The notes under the pieces: generated by a model | Databases searched by the model: none | What the model was told of the DNA's origin: nothing | Seen by the model: only the letters and a program-made list of their open reading frames with translations | Origin: Biomphalaria glabrata | Lineage: Eukaryota; Mollusca; Gastropoda; Planorbidae | Length of the DNA: 64,000 nucleotides | Direction: 5' to 3' | NCBI RefSeq assembly: GCF_947242115.1 | Contig: NC_074728.1 | Coordinates: forward strand, 22,867,542-22,931,541 | Part shown: positions 49,901 to 63,600 of the stretch, piece after piece | Layout: each line of letters opens with the position of its first letter | Position numbering within the stretch: the stretch's first letter is position 1 | Translations under genes and position numbers: made by a program

Positions 49901-52900
49901 ACATTGGATGGCTGCCTGGTCGTGAGGTTTGCGAGCTGGACTGTCGTTCGGATTTATCGATGGTCAAGGGTTCAAATCCTGCCCGCTCCCATCCCCCGTC
50001 GACCTGCGGGAGGTTTGGACTAGGAAGTAAACTATCTTCAACTCTGAAGGAACATCCGAAACATGTCAAACATTTTACAAACAAAACATAGGCCTGATTG
50101 TCAATTTACAGCTAGTAAAAAAAGGAAAATAAATTACCTTGAAAGTCTGCGTATTCTTCATCTATTAGATCATCACAGTCATTGTCTATGTTGTCGTCAA
50201 TTGACACGTCATCTATCGCTAACGTGCAGAAACCTGTGCCCTAGATTTGGGGAAATCAGCAAAGTCAACAGCTACTATTCATATAACATAATCATGATGT
50301 ACTAAGTTACTTGAGCAAGAATTACAATGAACATTTTTTAGCGTCAGAAAAGGAATTTTGTTTTTTTCAGATAGTGATTGGCCCTGCTCCTGTAGTAGTT
50401 GATAGCTGCCTGACTTCGTCCGATTTCTCTGGAGGTGCCTGGGTTTCTTGTACGGGTGTATTCGAGGTACTCAACTAACAAGTAACAACCCTAACCCTAA
50501 TTAACCCTAATTATTATTATAAACCAACTAAGTCGTGAAGTCACTAAATGTCGCGCTCAAAGTCTGTCAGCTATGGTGCGTCTCTATACAAACTAATAAC
50601 ACTGACTAATAATACTGACTAATAATACTGACTAATAATACTGACTAATAATACTGACTAATAACACTGACTAATAACACTGACTAATAATACTGACTAA
50701 TAACACTGACTAATAACACTGACTAATAATACTGACTAATAATACTGATTAATAACACTGACTAATAACACTGACTAATAATACTGACTAATAATACTGA
50801 CTAATAATACTGACTAATAACACTGACTAATAACACTGACTAATAATACTGACTAATAACACCGACTCATAATACTGACTAATAATACTGACTAATAACA
50901 CTGACTAATAATACTGACTAATAATACTGACTAATAACACTGACTAATAATACTGACTAATAACACTGACTAATAATACTGACTAATAACACTGACTAAT
51001 AACACCGACTCATAATACTGACTAATAATACTGACTAATAATACTGACTAATAATACTGACTAATAATACTGACTAATAACACTGACTAATAACACTGAC
51101 TAATAATACTGACTAATAATACTGACTAATAATACTGACTAATAATACTGACTAATAATACTGACTAATAATACTGACTAATAATACTGACCAATAATAC
51201 TGACTAATAATACTGACTAATAATACTGACTAATAATACTGACTAATAATACTGACTAATAATACTGACCAATAATACTGACTAATAATACTGACTAATA
51301 ATACTGACTAATAATACTGTACTAATAACACTGACTAATAACACTGACTAATAACACTGACTAATAATACTGACTAATAATATTGACTAATAATACTGAC
51401 CAATAATACTGACTAATAACACTGACTAATAATACTGACTAATAATACTGACTAATTGTCTGGCAGATGAAATAACGAAACATCATGTGATAGATTAAGG
51501 ATTGGGACGTCTATAAGTTGACGTCTGACTAATAAGACGATATTGCTCAAACTTCTTTTGAACAATTCGAAACTAATACGACTATTCACGTTTTATGATG
51601 CTCGGATGTTTAATACCACAGCATGATGTTTGTAAGAGTTAAGTATTTAAACAACGCCAATCGAGTTCTTCATTCTAGTATAATTTAGTAAATAATATTG
51701 GAGCTTCTTTTTACAGAGCTTATATCAACTCACTCTGTCTGTCTTTCTGGTAAAAAGTTTGTACACATTACATTACATTATTGAGAGAGATAGTTGTAAG
51801 GGCGTTATTCTTCCCCTTTGAAAACGAGGCTCTACGAGATGAACCCTAGTCGTTTCACGACGGAGGGAGGCCAATAGAAACTCAATATAAATATTTATTA
51901 GGGAATGGGGGGGGGGCAGGGACTAGAAGGGCCTCAGTAACAACGTTTTTGTCTTGAATGACCAAAGATTAGTCAGTTTGCAAGGAAATGATCGGCGACT
52001 AGTTGTTAGGCTGGCGAGGTGACTAAGTGTTCTGTTGTCTAACTGTCAGAGTGTCAGGATTTCAGATTGTCTAAGGGCGTCTTGGCGTTTGAAAATCTAG
52101 ATGTCAGAGTATCAGGGTGTCAAAGTGTTTATGTTTCAGGGTGCCTGATTCGAAATGTCTTGATGCCATGGTGTCAAGCTGTTAAAATGTCAGGGTGTCT
52201 AAGTGCCAGAGTGTCAAAGTTTCCATAAGTTTGGGTGTCAAGCGGAGCTGTCAGAGTGTCACTGTGTCTATGCGTCAGGTTGTCTGAGCGTCTGTGCATC
52301 TAGCTACCATGGCGTGACAGAGGCTAGTGCCATGACGTGACAGAGGCTAGTGCCATGACGTGACAGAGGCTAGTGCCATGACGTAAAAAGGGTTTGTATC
52401 ATTGTGTGACAGAGGTTTTTATCATAACGTGACAGTTTGTTTGTACTATGGCATCTACGAAAATTGTACCATGGAATGACAAAGGCTGTAGTATGGCGTG
52501 AAAGAAGTTTGTGACATGATTCAGTATATTTTGAGTATGATTTTAGAGGATTTTAGCCTCAATATTTTATTGTACTTCTTTATACAAAGGTTATGTCAAC
52601 TCATTCTTTCTGTCTGGTAAATATAATTTGAACACGTCATTTCTCCGACACCCAGTCTCGGACCTAGCTGAAATTTTGCACAATTATTTCTTTTACCTGA
52701 CAACACAAGAGTCAATAATAAAAAGACATTAGTCAATCGAATTTTGGCAATTAATTATTTGTTGGGGCATCGAACATTGGAAAGAATATGTACTTGACTG
52801 ATGTGTTGAATCAGTCTCATTTATGCAGTTGTAAACCTGTTCTCACCGGACTAACCTTTTTTTTCTTCACGTGCTATCCAGCACGATGTTTGCTTATGCT

Positions 52901-55900
52901 GGAAGCATTGGCGGATCCAAAAGGGGGGGGGGGGGAGACGACCAAATTTTAGTCAAGAAATCACACAATTTTTATACGAATTTATTACTTATGTTAATAA
53001 TATATAGCAATTATTTATATTTCAACCTTTTTTTTAAAGATTATTTCGCCCCCCCCCCACCCCATTATAGATGTTGGCCGATGTGGAGGGTTGAGGAGGG
53101 GGCGATGGCATCAATCCCGCCCCTCCCCCCGCCACCATAAACTTTCGAGTGGGTGGGGGGGAGATCCAATTTATGTGTAGAAATCACTACTTGTTAACAC
53201 AATCAGTTAAATATCTACATGATTTAAACTTGTTATTGATATTTTTGATATGTTTTTCTTTTCTATGTTTATCTTGTTAAGCAAACGTATTTACTGAGAC
53301 ATTAAGATATACCACTTTTATGGTGAAACGCAGTGGCGTATCTAGAAATTTGCCATCATTTGGGGGCCCTGGGGGGGGGGATCTTGGCCTCTTTGGGGGG
53401 GACCCCTGCATTTTGCGTAATATTTTTAATATTTAATGTAAAAAAATTCTAACACTCATTTGGACCTTTTCCCCCTGGGGATTTTCAAACTCTCCCCACT
53501 CCCCATCCCTAGCTACACCGCTGGTGAAATACAAATACAACTAAATACAAATACAACTAAATACAAATACAACTAAATACAAATACAACTAAATACAAAT
53601 ACAACTAAATACAAATACAGCGATCAAGTTGCCGAGCTGAAAGGACCCGAAACAACACAAAGTGCCCTTACCTTTTTATGGTAAAACAACACAATGTGCC
53701 CTTACCTTTTTATGGTAAAACAACACAATGTGCCCTTACCTTTTTATGGTAAAACAACACAATGTGCCCTTACCTTTTTATGGTAAAACAACACAATGTG
53801 CCCTTACCTTTTTATGGTAAAACAACACAATGTGCCCTTACCTTTTTATGGTAAAACAACACAATGTGCCCTTACCTTTTTATGGTAAAACAACACAATG
53901 TGCCCTTACCTTTTTATGGTAAAACAACACAATGTGCCCTTACCTTTTTATGGTAAAACAACACAATGTGCCCTTACCTTTTTATGGTAAAACAACACAA
54001 TGTGCCCTTACCTTTTTATGGTAAAACAACACATTGTGCCCTTACCTTTTTATGGTAAAACAACACAATGTGCCCTTACCTTTTTATGGTAAAACAACAC
54101 AATGTGCCCTTACCTTTTTATGGTAAAACAACACAATGTGCCCTTACCTTTTTATGGTAAAACAACACAATGTGCCCTTACCTTTTTATGGTAAAACAAC
54201 ACAATGTGCCCTTACCTTTTTATGGTAAAACAACACAATGTGCCCTTACCTTTTTATGGTAAAACAACACAATGTGCCCTTACCTTTTTATGGTAAAACA
54301 ACACAATGTGCCCTTACCTTTTTATGGTAAAACAACACAATGTGCCCTTACCTTTTTATGGTAAAACAACACAATGTGCCCTTACCTTTTTATGGTAAAA
54401 CAACACAATGTGCCCTTACCTTTTTATGGTAAAACAACACAATGTGCCCTTACCTTTTTATGGTAAAGCAACACAATGTGCCCTTACCTTTTTATGGTAA
54501 AAATACGAAGCCGGATGGATGTAACTGCTGTCTTTCTCAAAGCCAAAGAGCATGACGCCAAAGTCCGACATTGTGATCGACTCGAGCCGCTGCAGACCTC
54601 GGTCAAAGCTTATAAAGCCGAGTTGGAAGTGTAAGCTTCCAATCACTTCGTACCACGTAATGCTGGATGGGGAGTTATTGATCAGGATTTAGGGTTGTAT
54701 TTAAGCAGAAGCGGGGGTTAGGGATTGGCAGATTGGGGGAGGTAGAACTAGGTTGTTCTTAAGAGTTTCCCAAACTATGAAATAGTCGTCATGAAAATGG
54801 CGAGGCGGTCGAGTGGTTAAGAGAATGGCTTCTGAACATGAGGTCCTGGGTTTTGAATCTCGGTGAAGACTGGGATTTCGGTCTTCGGTATTTTTAGGGC
54901 GCCCCTGACACCGCCCAACGTGACATCAGCTGGGGAAAATGAAAGGCGGTCGGTCGTTGTGCTGGCCACATAGCACCCTGCTCGTTAACCGTTGGCCAAA
55001 GAAACAGTTGACTTGAACACCATCAGCACCAAGGTCTGAAAGGGGAAACTTCATCATGAAAACGCTGCCACGTTTATTTTTTTTTCTATTATTGGACCAG
55101 GGAAAAAAACAACATTTTTTCTTGTTTTTATTCTCAAATTAGAGAACCATAATCATGTTTAGGGTGGCCGAGAAGTGAAGCGCTTGACTTCCGAACCAGG
55201 AGTCTTGAGTTCGAATCCTGTTGACGATTGGTATTCAGAATTTTTGATTTTTATTATAGGGCGTTAAACCTAATCTGATTGCCTGACCTTAGATGGGGAA
55301 GTAATAGTAGTTGATCGATTGTCCGGCCACACGAACCCCTAGTTAACCGTGGCCATAGATTTACATGTATAGCAAAGTCTAAAGGAGTACCTCATTTTTT
55401 ACATAATCCCTGCAGAAATGAGTAATATCAATGAGTGTTTTAAGTAGGAATTGTATCATTCAATTTTATCATCCAATTGTATCATTTAATTGTATCATTT
55501 AATAGTATCATTCAAATGTATCATTTTCAAAAGTATCATTCAAGTATATCATTGAAATGTAGTATTACATTGTATCATTACATTGTATCATTTCATAGTA
55601 TCATTTCATTGTATCAGTACATTGTATCATTTCATAGTATCATTTCATAGTATCATTCAATTGTATCATTGGCAACGAGGTATTTGTCTAAACTACCCAC
55701 AGGTTGTGATGCTGCTGGTCAATGCTGAGGCCTTCTTTAGCGAAGAGTCTCGGACATATTCACCTAGACTTAGTAGGATATAGAGGCGCGGTGGCTGAGA
55801 AGTAAAGCACTCGGCTTCCGAACCGGGGTCCCGGGTTCGAATCCTGGTGGAAGACTGACATTTTAAAATTTCGGGATCCTTGGGCGCCTCTGAGTCTACC

Positions 55901-57153
55901 CAGCTATAAAGGGTACCTGACATTATTTGGGGAAAAGTAAAGGCGGATGGTCGTTGTGCTGGCCACATGATACCCTCGTTAACCGTAGGCCACAGAAACA
56001 GATGACCTTTACATCTTCTGCCCCTATAGACCACAAAGTCTGAAAAGGGGAACTTAACTTACTTAACTTTGGTGGACATATCATCAGGACACAGTCACCA
56101 GGACACAGTCACCAGGACACAGTCATCAGGACACAGTCACCAGGACACAGTCATCAGGACACAGTCATCAGGACACAGTCACCAGGACACAGTCATCAGG
56201 ACACAGTCACCAGGACACAGTCACCAGGACACAGTCATCAGGACACAGTCATTCAGACATTGTAATGTAGGGACTATACATTACACAGAGGCAAATACTC
56301 ACTTTGGTTTCTCATTGTTAAGACGCAGCGACTCCCTAGTCTCAAGGTCCGCCATGACCACGGCGTAGTTAGAAAAGTCGATTTTGCTCACCGCGCTCAG
56401 GTCGCTAGATAATTAACATTGGACCGGGATAAACATTAATTAAACATTACTTAAGAGTAAACGTTCGCAAGCACATTAAACCCCCCCAAAAAAAAACAGA
56501 TATTAGGCAGCACTTAGAATATAAAAAGTTTGATGTTTTTTTTTATGATATTCATTGAGTTGGATTAAGGACGAATTCAATATTCTATGGGATTCTGCAA
56601 CTCTGGCATACACTGCTGCAGATTTATTTAACACCCCTAGCAAAGCATCTGCTGTAAAAATGCTTGTAAAATGTTTTACATGTTTCGGATGTTCCTTCAG
56701 AGTTGAAGATAGTTTACTTCCTAGTCCAAACCTCCCGCAGGACGACGGGGATGGGAGCAGGGCTTGAACCCTCCATCGTCGATAAATCCGAACGACAGTC
56801 CAGCGCGCAAACCGCACGACCAAGCAGCTGAATTGAAGACATGAGATAACAGAGCAAGATCTTTAGTACATCCATGGTAGCCAACAGCTTTGTCACTCGA
56901 CACCTGTGACCTATGTAGAACACATCGGCCTACGTGTTTTCATTAAATTTTATATAATTTAGGAATGGTTATAGTGTGTGGTTTAAGAAAATAAGATTTA
57001 AATAAGACACCAAAGTTATTGAGGCAAAACAGTCGTTGAAATGTAGTTCTAAATTTTAATATCTAGAATGATTAATGTAGATTATCTAAATAATAACTAG
57101 ATCTATATAAAATATGAAGATTTTTCATTAAGTTTATAATTGTACTAATTTGC

Positions 57154-57192
<39 letters not shown>

Positions 57193-57193
57193 T

Positions 57194-57266
<73 letters not shown>

Positions 57267-57268
57267 GA

Positions 57269-57336
<68 letters not shown>

Positions 57337-57366
57337 GTGGTGATAGATTGTGATAGATAGATAGAT

Positions 57367-57454
<88 letters not shown>

Positions 57455-57480
57455 GATAGATAAGTAGGTAGGTAGGTGGT

Positions 57481-57557
<77 letters not shown>

Positions 57558-57574
57558 GTAGGTAGGTAGGTGGT

Positions 57575-57639
<65 letters not shown>

Positions 57640-60600
57640 CACATGGGGTGATGGGCGGGGTGGTGTGGTTGTTACCTAAACAAAAAAATGTGATAGAAAT
57701 GCTCCACGGATGTTAGGATTGCTCCCGCTGCCACGCCAATGTTAAACCCATCGTCGAGGTGCGCGGTGATGGTGTAGTAGATAGAGATTGGGTAGTCGGA
57801 GGTCAACATCATGTTAATCATAACCTTTATCTGAAACATAACTGTTGTTTGTTGGTAAGATGGCTGACTTCATTCACACTCCAGTTGGGCAAGATGCCGT
57901 ATTACTTTCACACTTCGGTTAGGCAAGATGACTGACTTCAGTCACTCTCCAGTTAGGCAAAATGGCTAACTACATTCACACTCCAATTAGGCAAGATGGA
58001 AGACTTCATTCACACTCCAGTTGGGCAAGATGCCGTATTACTTTCACACTTCAGTTAGGCAAGATGGCTGACTTCAGTCACTCTCCAGTTAGGCAAAATG
58101 GCTAACTACATTCACACTCCAATTAGGCAAGATGGAAGACTTCATTCACACTCCAGTTGGGCAAGATGCCGTATTACTTTCACACTTCAGTTAGGCAAGA
58201 TGGCTGACTTCAGTCACTCTCCAGTTAGGCAAAATGGCTAACTACATTCACACTCCAATTAGGCAAGATGGAAGACTTCATTCACACTCCAGTTAGGCAA
58301 GATGCCGTATTACTTTCACACTTCAGTTAGGCAAGATGGCTGACTTCAGTCACTCTCCAGTTAGGCAAAATGGCTAACTACATTCACAATCCAATTAGGC
58401 AAGATGGAAGACTTCATTCACACTCCAGTTAGGCAAGATGCCTTATTACTTTCACACTTCAGTTAGGCAAGATGGCTGACTTCAGTCACTCTCCAGTTAG
58501 GCAAAGTGGCTGACTGTATTTAAACTCCAGTTAGGCAAGAGGATTGACTACAGTCACACTCCAGTTAAGCAAAATGGCTAAATGCATTCAAACTCCAGTT
58601 AGGCAAAATGGCTGGCTCTATTTAAACTCTAGTTAGGCAATAGGATTGACTACAGCCACACTCCAGTTAGGCAAAATGGCTGACTACATTCAAACTCTTA
58701 GGCAAGAGGGCTGACTATGGTCACTCTCCAGTTAGGCTAGATGGCAGACTACATTCAAACTCTTAGGCAGGATGGTTGACTACAGTCACTCTCCAGTTAA
58801 GCAAAATGGCTGAATGCCTTCAAACTCCAGTTAGGCAAGATGGCTGACTTCAGTCACACTCCAGTTAAACTTAACAACAACTTGTACCTCGGGGGTGGGG
58901 GGGAGGGGGGGTGCGGTGTTACTGGCCTCCTACTAGTATTAACTAATAATGTTTGTGTTTTGTATGCATACATTACAAACTTACTTTGGTCTGTCCCTTG
59001 GGTAAGGACTGCTCTATTCTGGTCGTGTTGTTGAAGTAGACCACGCGTGTTCCGCTCATGGGCACCATCATGACGAGGTCACTATCTGCGCCCATACTGT
59101 GTAGGTCAAACACTATGTATTGAGTACCGAAAATATCAGCTGGAAATAGCATCTCTGGAACAAAGGGGGAGACCAACTGGTTAACACTTTCCAAGAAAAA
59201 TAACATCCATCCATCCATCCCAGTTGTGCTACAGCCGATGGAGGGCCCTGACCTGCTTCAACACATCCTTCCATTCAAATCTCTCCTGGGCCTTTCGTCT
59301 CCACCCCCCTAATCCCAAGCTGTTGCAGATCTGCTTTCACATCATCCAAGAAAACAAGTCACTCGTATTTTTTTTTTTACAAAGCTTATTATATCAAATC
59401 ACTCAGTGTGTCTGTCTGTGTGTCTGTCTGACTGGCCAAAATTTTGTAGACGTTATTTCTTCGGCACCCAATCTCGGATCAAGCTGAAAGTTTGCACAAT
59501 TATTTCTTCTACCTGACAATACAAGAATCTATTTAAAAAAAAATAGCCAATTAGTTTATTAACTGTTGGTAATAAATTACTTTGATATCTCAAACAAGGG
59601 AAATAAATAATAATTGGCTGAAGAATACGCTGAATTATCTTCCTTTATATTAGACTGCCGTCTCAGACTTATTGAACACAAACATTAAATTGAAACAATA
59701 GACAACTCTACAATCTTCCATATTCCTAGGCGCTTTGCAAGCAGAGTGGTTACCGTGTTGGCTTGAAATATCCTGAGAAGGCTAAGCCCTCAAGTTTGAA
59801 TTCGGATCGTTCCTTCTTTTTTTTTAAATACACTTAAAAAGCGATCAGCCAGATTCCCCGTCCTCTCTCCCCCTTTCCAACTGGTCCAGACAAGTGATAG
59901 GATCACAGCGTATTGTGAACGCTAAAAGCATAAAACTGCGCTAAGCAAAAACAATTGGTAAACAACAATTCTTAAGCTTTGATTTTTTAAAACTTTTTCT
60001 CTCCTAATTGATGATGGCAAAGTTGATTTGACCCCATAGAACTAAATTGATTTTCGGATTTATAGACATTAATTTGCGTCATTTAAAAAAGAAAAGAGCA
60101 TCCATTCCCCTGTAATTCGATACAAAATATAACATTTTCTGATAACAAAGAAAAAAGTTATTGAAATTTAATATCAGGATAGTGAAATACAAAATGAGCA
60201 AAGTGAATAGTGCTATCGGAACGAGGAAAAAAAATACTGTTCAAGCATTTTTTTAGTGATTTTGTATAGTGTAAATTTACAACAGTAGCAGGCTCAGTGT
60301 GATATATGACCCAATCTCTTTAGTAACCATATGTAGGAAATAGTATCTGGGTAGAAGGTATATGTGCTATTTCTGGGCGCTTAACAGACACAACTCAGCT
60401 GGAGACAGGACTCGAAGCCCAACCCTCACATGAATGTTCCTTAAATCACGGCGCAGACCGTGGTGTATGTAAATGCCTCTCCAACATTAAGAAGGCCCTA
60501 AAAATAAACACAAAATAGCTAAAATTTGTCTCTTTTGAAAAACGAAACTTTATTAACAAATCGGGTAAACCCGTTTTCTCAGTATCTTATAAAAGCTAAA

Positions 60601-63600
60601 TAGGGGACCATGGCGCTAGATCAGTGATACATAAACTAAGGCCTGCGGGCTGTGGGTCATATCCGGCTAGTTGAATGTGCAACAGAAACTTCTACAAAAG
60701 AAAGGGTTGGTCGAGTACGCTTGAACTTGGCTTGGCTTGGCTACCTAGAAGGGGGCTCGAGGTTCGACACCCGACTCGGGCAAGAGTTGTGTTTACTGAG
60801 CGCCTAAAGGCAGCACGGAAAAACCAACTTCTATATACACCCTCCCCCAACCCCCCAACTGGTCCACAAATGAGATTGGACCAAAAAGCGCTCTGAGCAT
60901 GCAATAAGCATGAAAGTAGCGCTATATAAAAGCCATAATAATAATGGTAAAGGTACCTGCAATGGGATCCTCAGTGCAGTTGCCTTTCTGGCAAGATTTT
61001 GTGATGCAGTTGCCTATAATCACCCCGATATTGTTGTTAGTTTCAATCTTCGTACCTTTCAAAACAAAAAAAAAAATGCTTTTGTTTAGTCATAGAAGGT
61101 AAATAATCTAAACAAAAACAAAGTCAGAACTTCATGGAACCTGGATTCAGGAACCTGAACAGCTGATCTCAAAAACGGCTCTAACGATTTTTAAAGAAAT
61201 TTAACAGTAAATGTATATAGGTTTACTAGACTAACTAGCTCGTTTGGGCACATGGGGAAAACTCTAGTTTGATCGATATAATTTTTTTTTAAAATGGCTG
61301 CCTGGTCGTGCGGTTTGCGCGCTGGACTGTCGTTCGAACATCTCGATGGTCCCGAGTTCAAACCTTGCTGCTCCCATCCCCCGTCGTCCAGCGGGATGTT
61401 TGAAGTAAATTTTCTTCAACTCTGAAGGAACATCCGAAACATGTAAACATTTTACAAACGAACAAATTATAATAAATGTAAATATGGATGGAGTACTAGA
61501 CTTATACCTAGAGCCATCGTCGGTTTTGAAATGACTATCGAAAAGACTGTCGCGTTCGTGAACTTCCGAATATAAGGCATTATTGATTCAAGAGTTTTAT
61601 TAATTAATGTTCAGAGTTTCACAAGTTTATTGAAAGATTAGCTAAGTTTTGCTAATAATTTTTATGTAAATCTAATATAGATTACATCTAGAATCTAGAT
61701 CTAGACTAGATCTAAATCATAAGTCTAGGTCTAGTGTTAGATCTAGACGTCCATATAATGATAATATCAATAAATGATGTTTAGAGGCTAAACTACCACA
61801 CGCGTTTTAAGGGTTGAGTGATAGTTTAAATAAACATTTTATTGCGCGAATGCAGTATACAAATATTTAGTTCTGAAAAACTGTTTCTTAAGGGATGCGT
61901 AGTTTGCTGGCCGATTCGGTAACGACATACGTTTATGAAGCTGGAAGCGGGTTCGATACTTGATTTGCACTAGATATTTTTTTTTATATTATAAGTTGTA
62001 GAATGGAGGTATTGTTTTTAAAACAATATATTTTTGAAGCTTTTCTATTTTTTACTTTCAAATTATAAGTATATTAAAATACTTAAAATACGATAACAGC
62101 AATGGCAGAGAAACTTTTCCGAAATAATAGAAATACAGTCATTTAATAATTCCGTGCAGGGTTTATCTATAATAGCATGCCTGGATTTAATCGGATTATA
62201 GTAATGATGCTGTAATAATTGTAAAAACATGAATAGTTTATCAGGGCCGGCCTTGAATAATCGGAGGCCCTAGGCGAGAGAATTTGCTGGCCCTAAATGA
62301 ATTTAAAAAAATAACAAAAAAAAAACAGCGAACCAAAATTTAAAAATAATACTAAATTTATTTAAAACCTACCTGTCTCTATATAAATGGACAAACATAT
62401 TGAACTTAAAATTATGTATCGCAATCTCCGTAGTAGAGCATGAGTTAGACCGGTAAACAGAGAGCCATAGTGCTGTACTATGTTTGAGATGTGATCCAAG
62501 TTTCGCTAATTTTTTTTTCTAATTTTTGTTTAGTCTTGTGCGATGCCCCCCCCCCCCCACCAATTGTAGGCCCAAGGCATCTGCCTAGTTTGCCCATGCT
62601 TAAGGATGGCCATGAGTTTATAGTTAAATGCACAATAGTTAGTAAAGCCCACCCAGCTGTAATGGGTACTTGACATTAGCTGTGGGGAAAAAAAAATGGC
62701 TGTTGGTCGTTGTGCTGGCCACGTGACGCCCTAGCTAACCGTGGACCACAGAAACAGGTGACCTTTACATCCTCTGCCCTATAGATCGCAAGGCCGGAAA
62801 GAGGGAACTTTAACTCTTTCTCTCCGTAATTATTTTCCTCGTTCCGATAGAATTATTCATTTGTATTTCACTCTCCTGCTAGGATTAAACTTGAATCACT
62901 TTTTCGTTCGTCATCGGAAAATGTTATATTTGGTATCGAATAATAGGGGAATGCGTGCTCTTTTTACACAACAAAAAGTTAAGTTTATAAATATAAAAAA
63001 AAATTAGTTGATTGGGGGTCAAATCAACGCTGGCATCGTCAATTAGGAGAGAAAGAGTTAACTAACAGTTCAGCTAATGACGTTATAAAGGCAGGTGGAC
63101 TCCAAAGTCTACATAAGACGGTGCGCAAATTGCAAAGTCTACATAAGACGGTGCGCAAATTGCAAAGTCTACATAAGACGGTGCGCAAATTGCAAAGTCT
63201 ACATAAGACGGTGCGCAAATTGCAAAGTCTACATAAGACGGTGCGCAAATTGCAAAGTCTACATAAGACGGTGCGCTAATTGCAAAGTCTACATAAGACG
63301 GTGCGCTAATTGCAAAGTCTACAAAAGACGGTGCGCAAATTGCTTATGCAAATCTATGTCCTTATTCCACTTCTAACTGAATACACGGAAACGGGATCGA
63401 GCCGTGACCTCCGTGACCATACTGAAGGTGTCGATCGAACTGAATCCGTGTTTTTTAAAAGATGTAAACCAAATTTAATTTTGAAAATAATTAGACAATT
63501 CTGAAAAATTATTTCGGAAACCTAATTTTCACTTCTTTAGATATTAGTGATTTTTTTTCCCCAAAGACATAAATTGTCAAATTTCTAGGAAAAACTTTAG

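Noticed and set aside
50484-50514. Short telomere-like ccctaaccctaa
   Set aside because: Only two units; too short to mean an internal telomere.
57153-57644. Frames encoding YLSI repeats
   Set aside because: Translation of a GATA microsatellite.
63095-63376. Open frame with eight copies of a decapeptide ([10 protein letters not shown])
   Set aside because: Produced by a 30-bp tandem repeat whose period is divisible by three; the reverse strand is open as well and the array lies inside a gene B intron.
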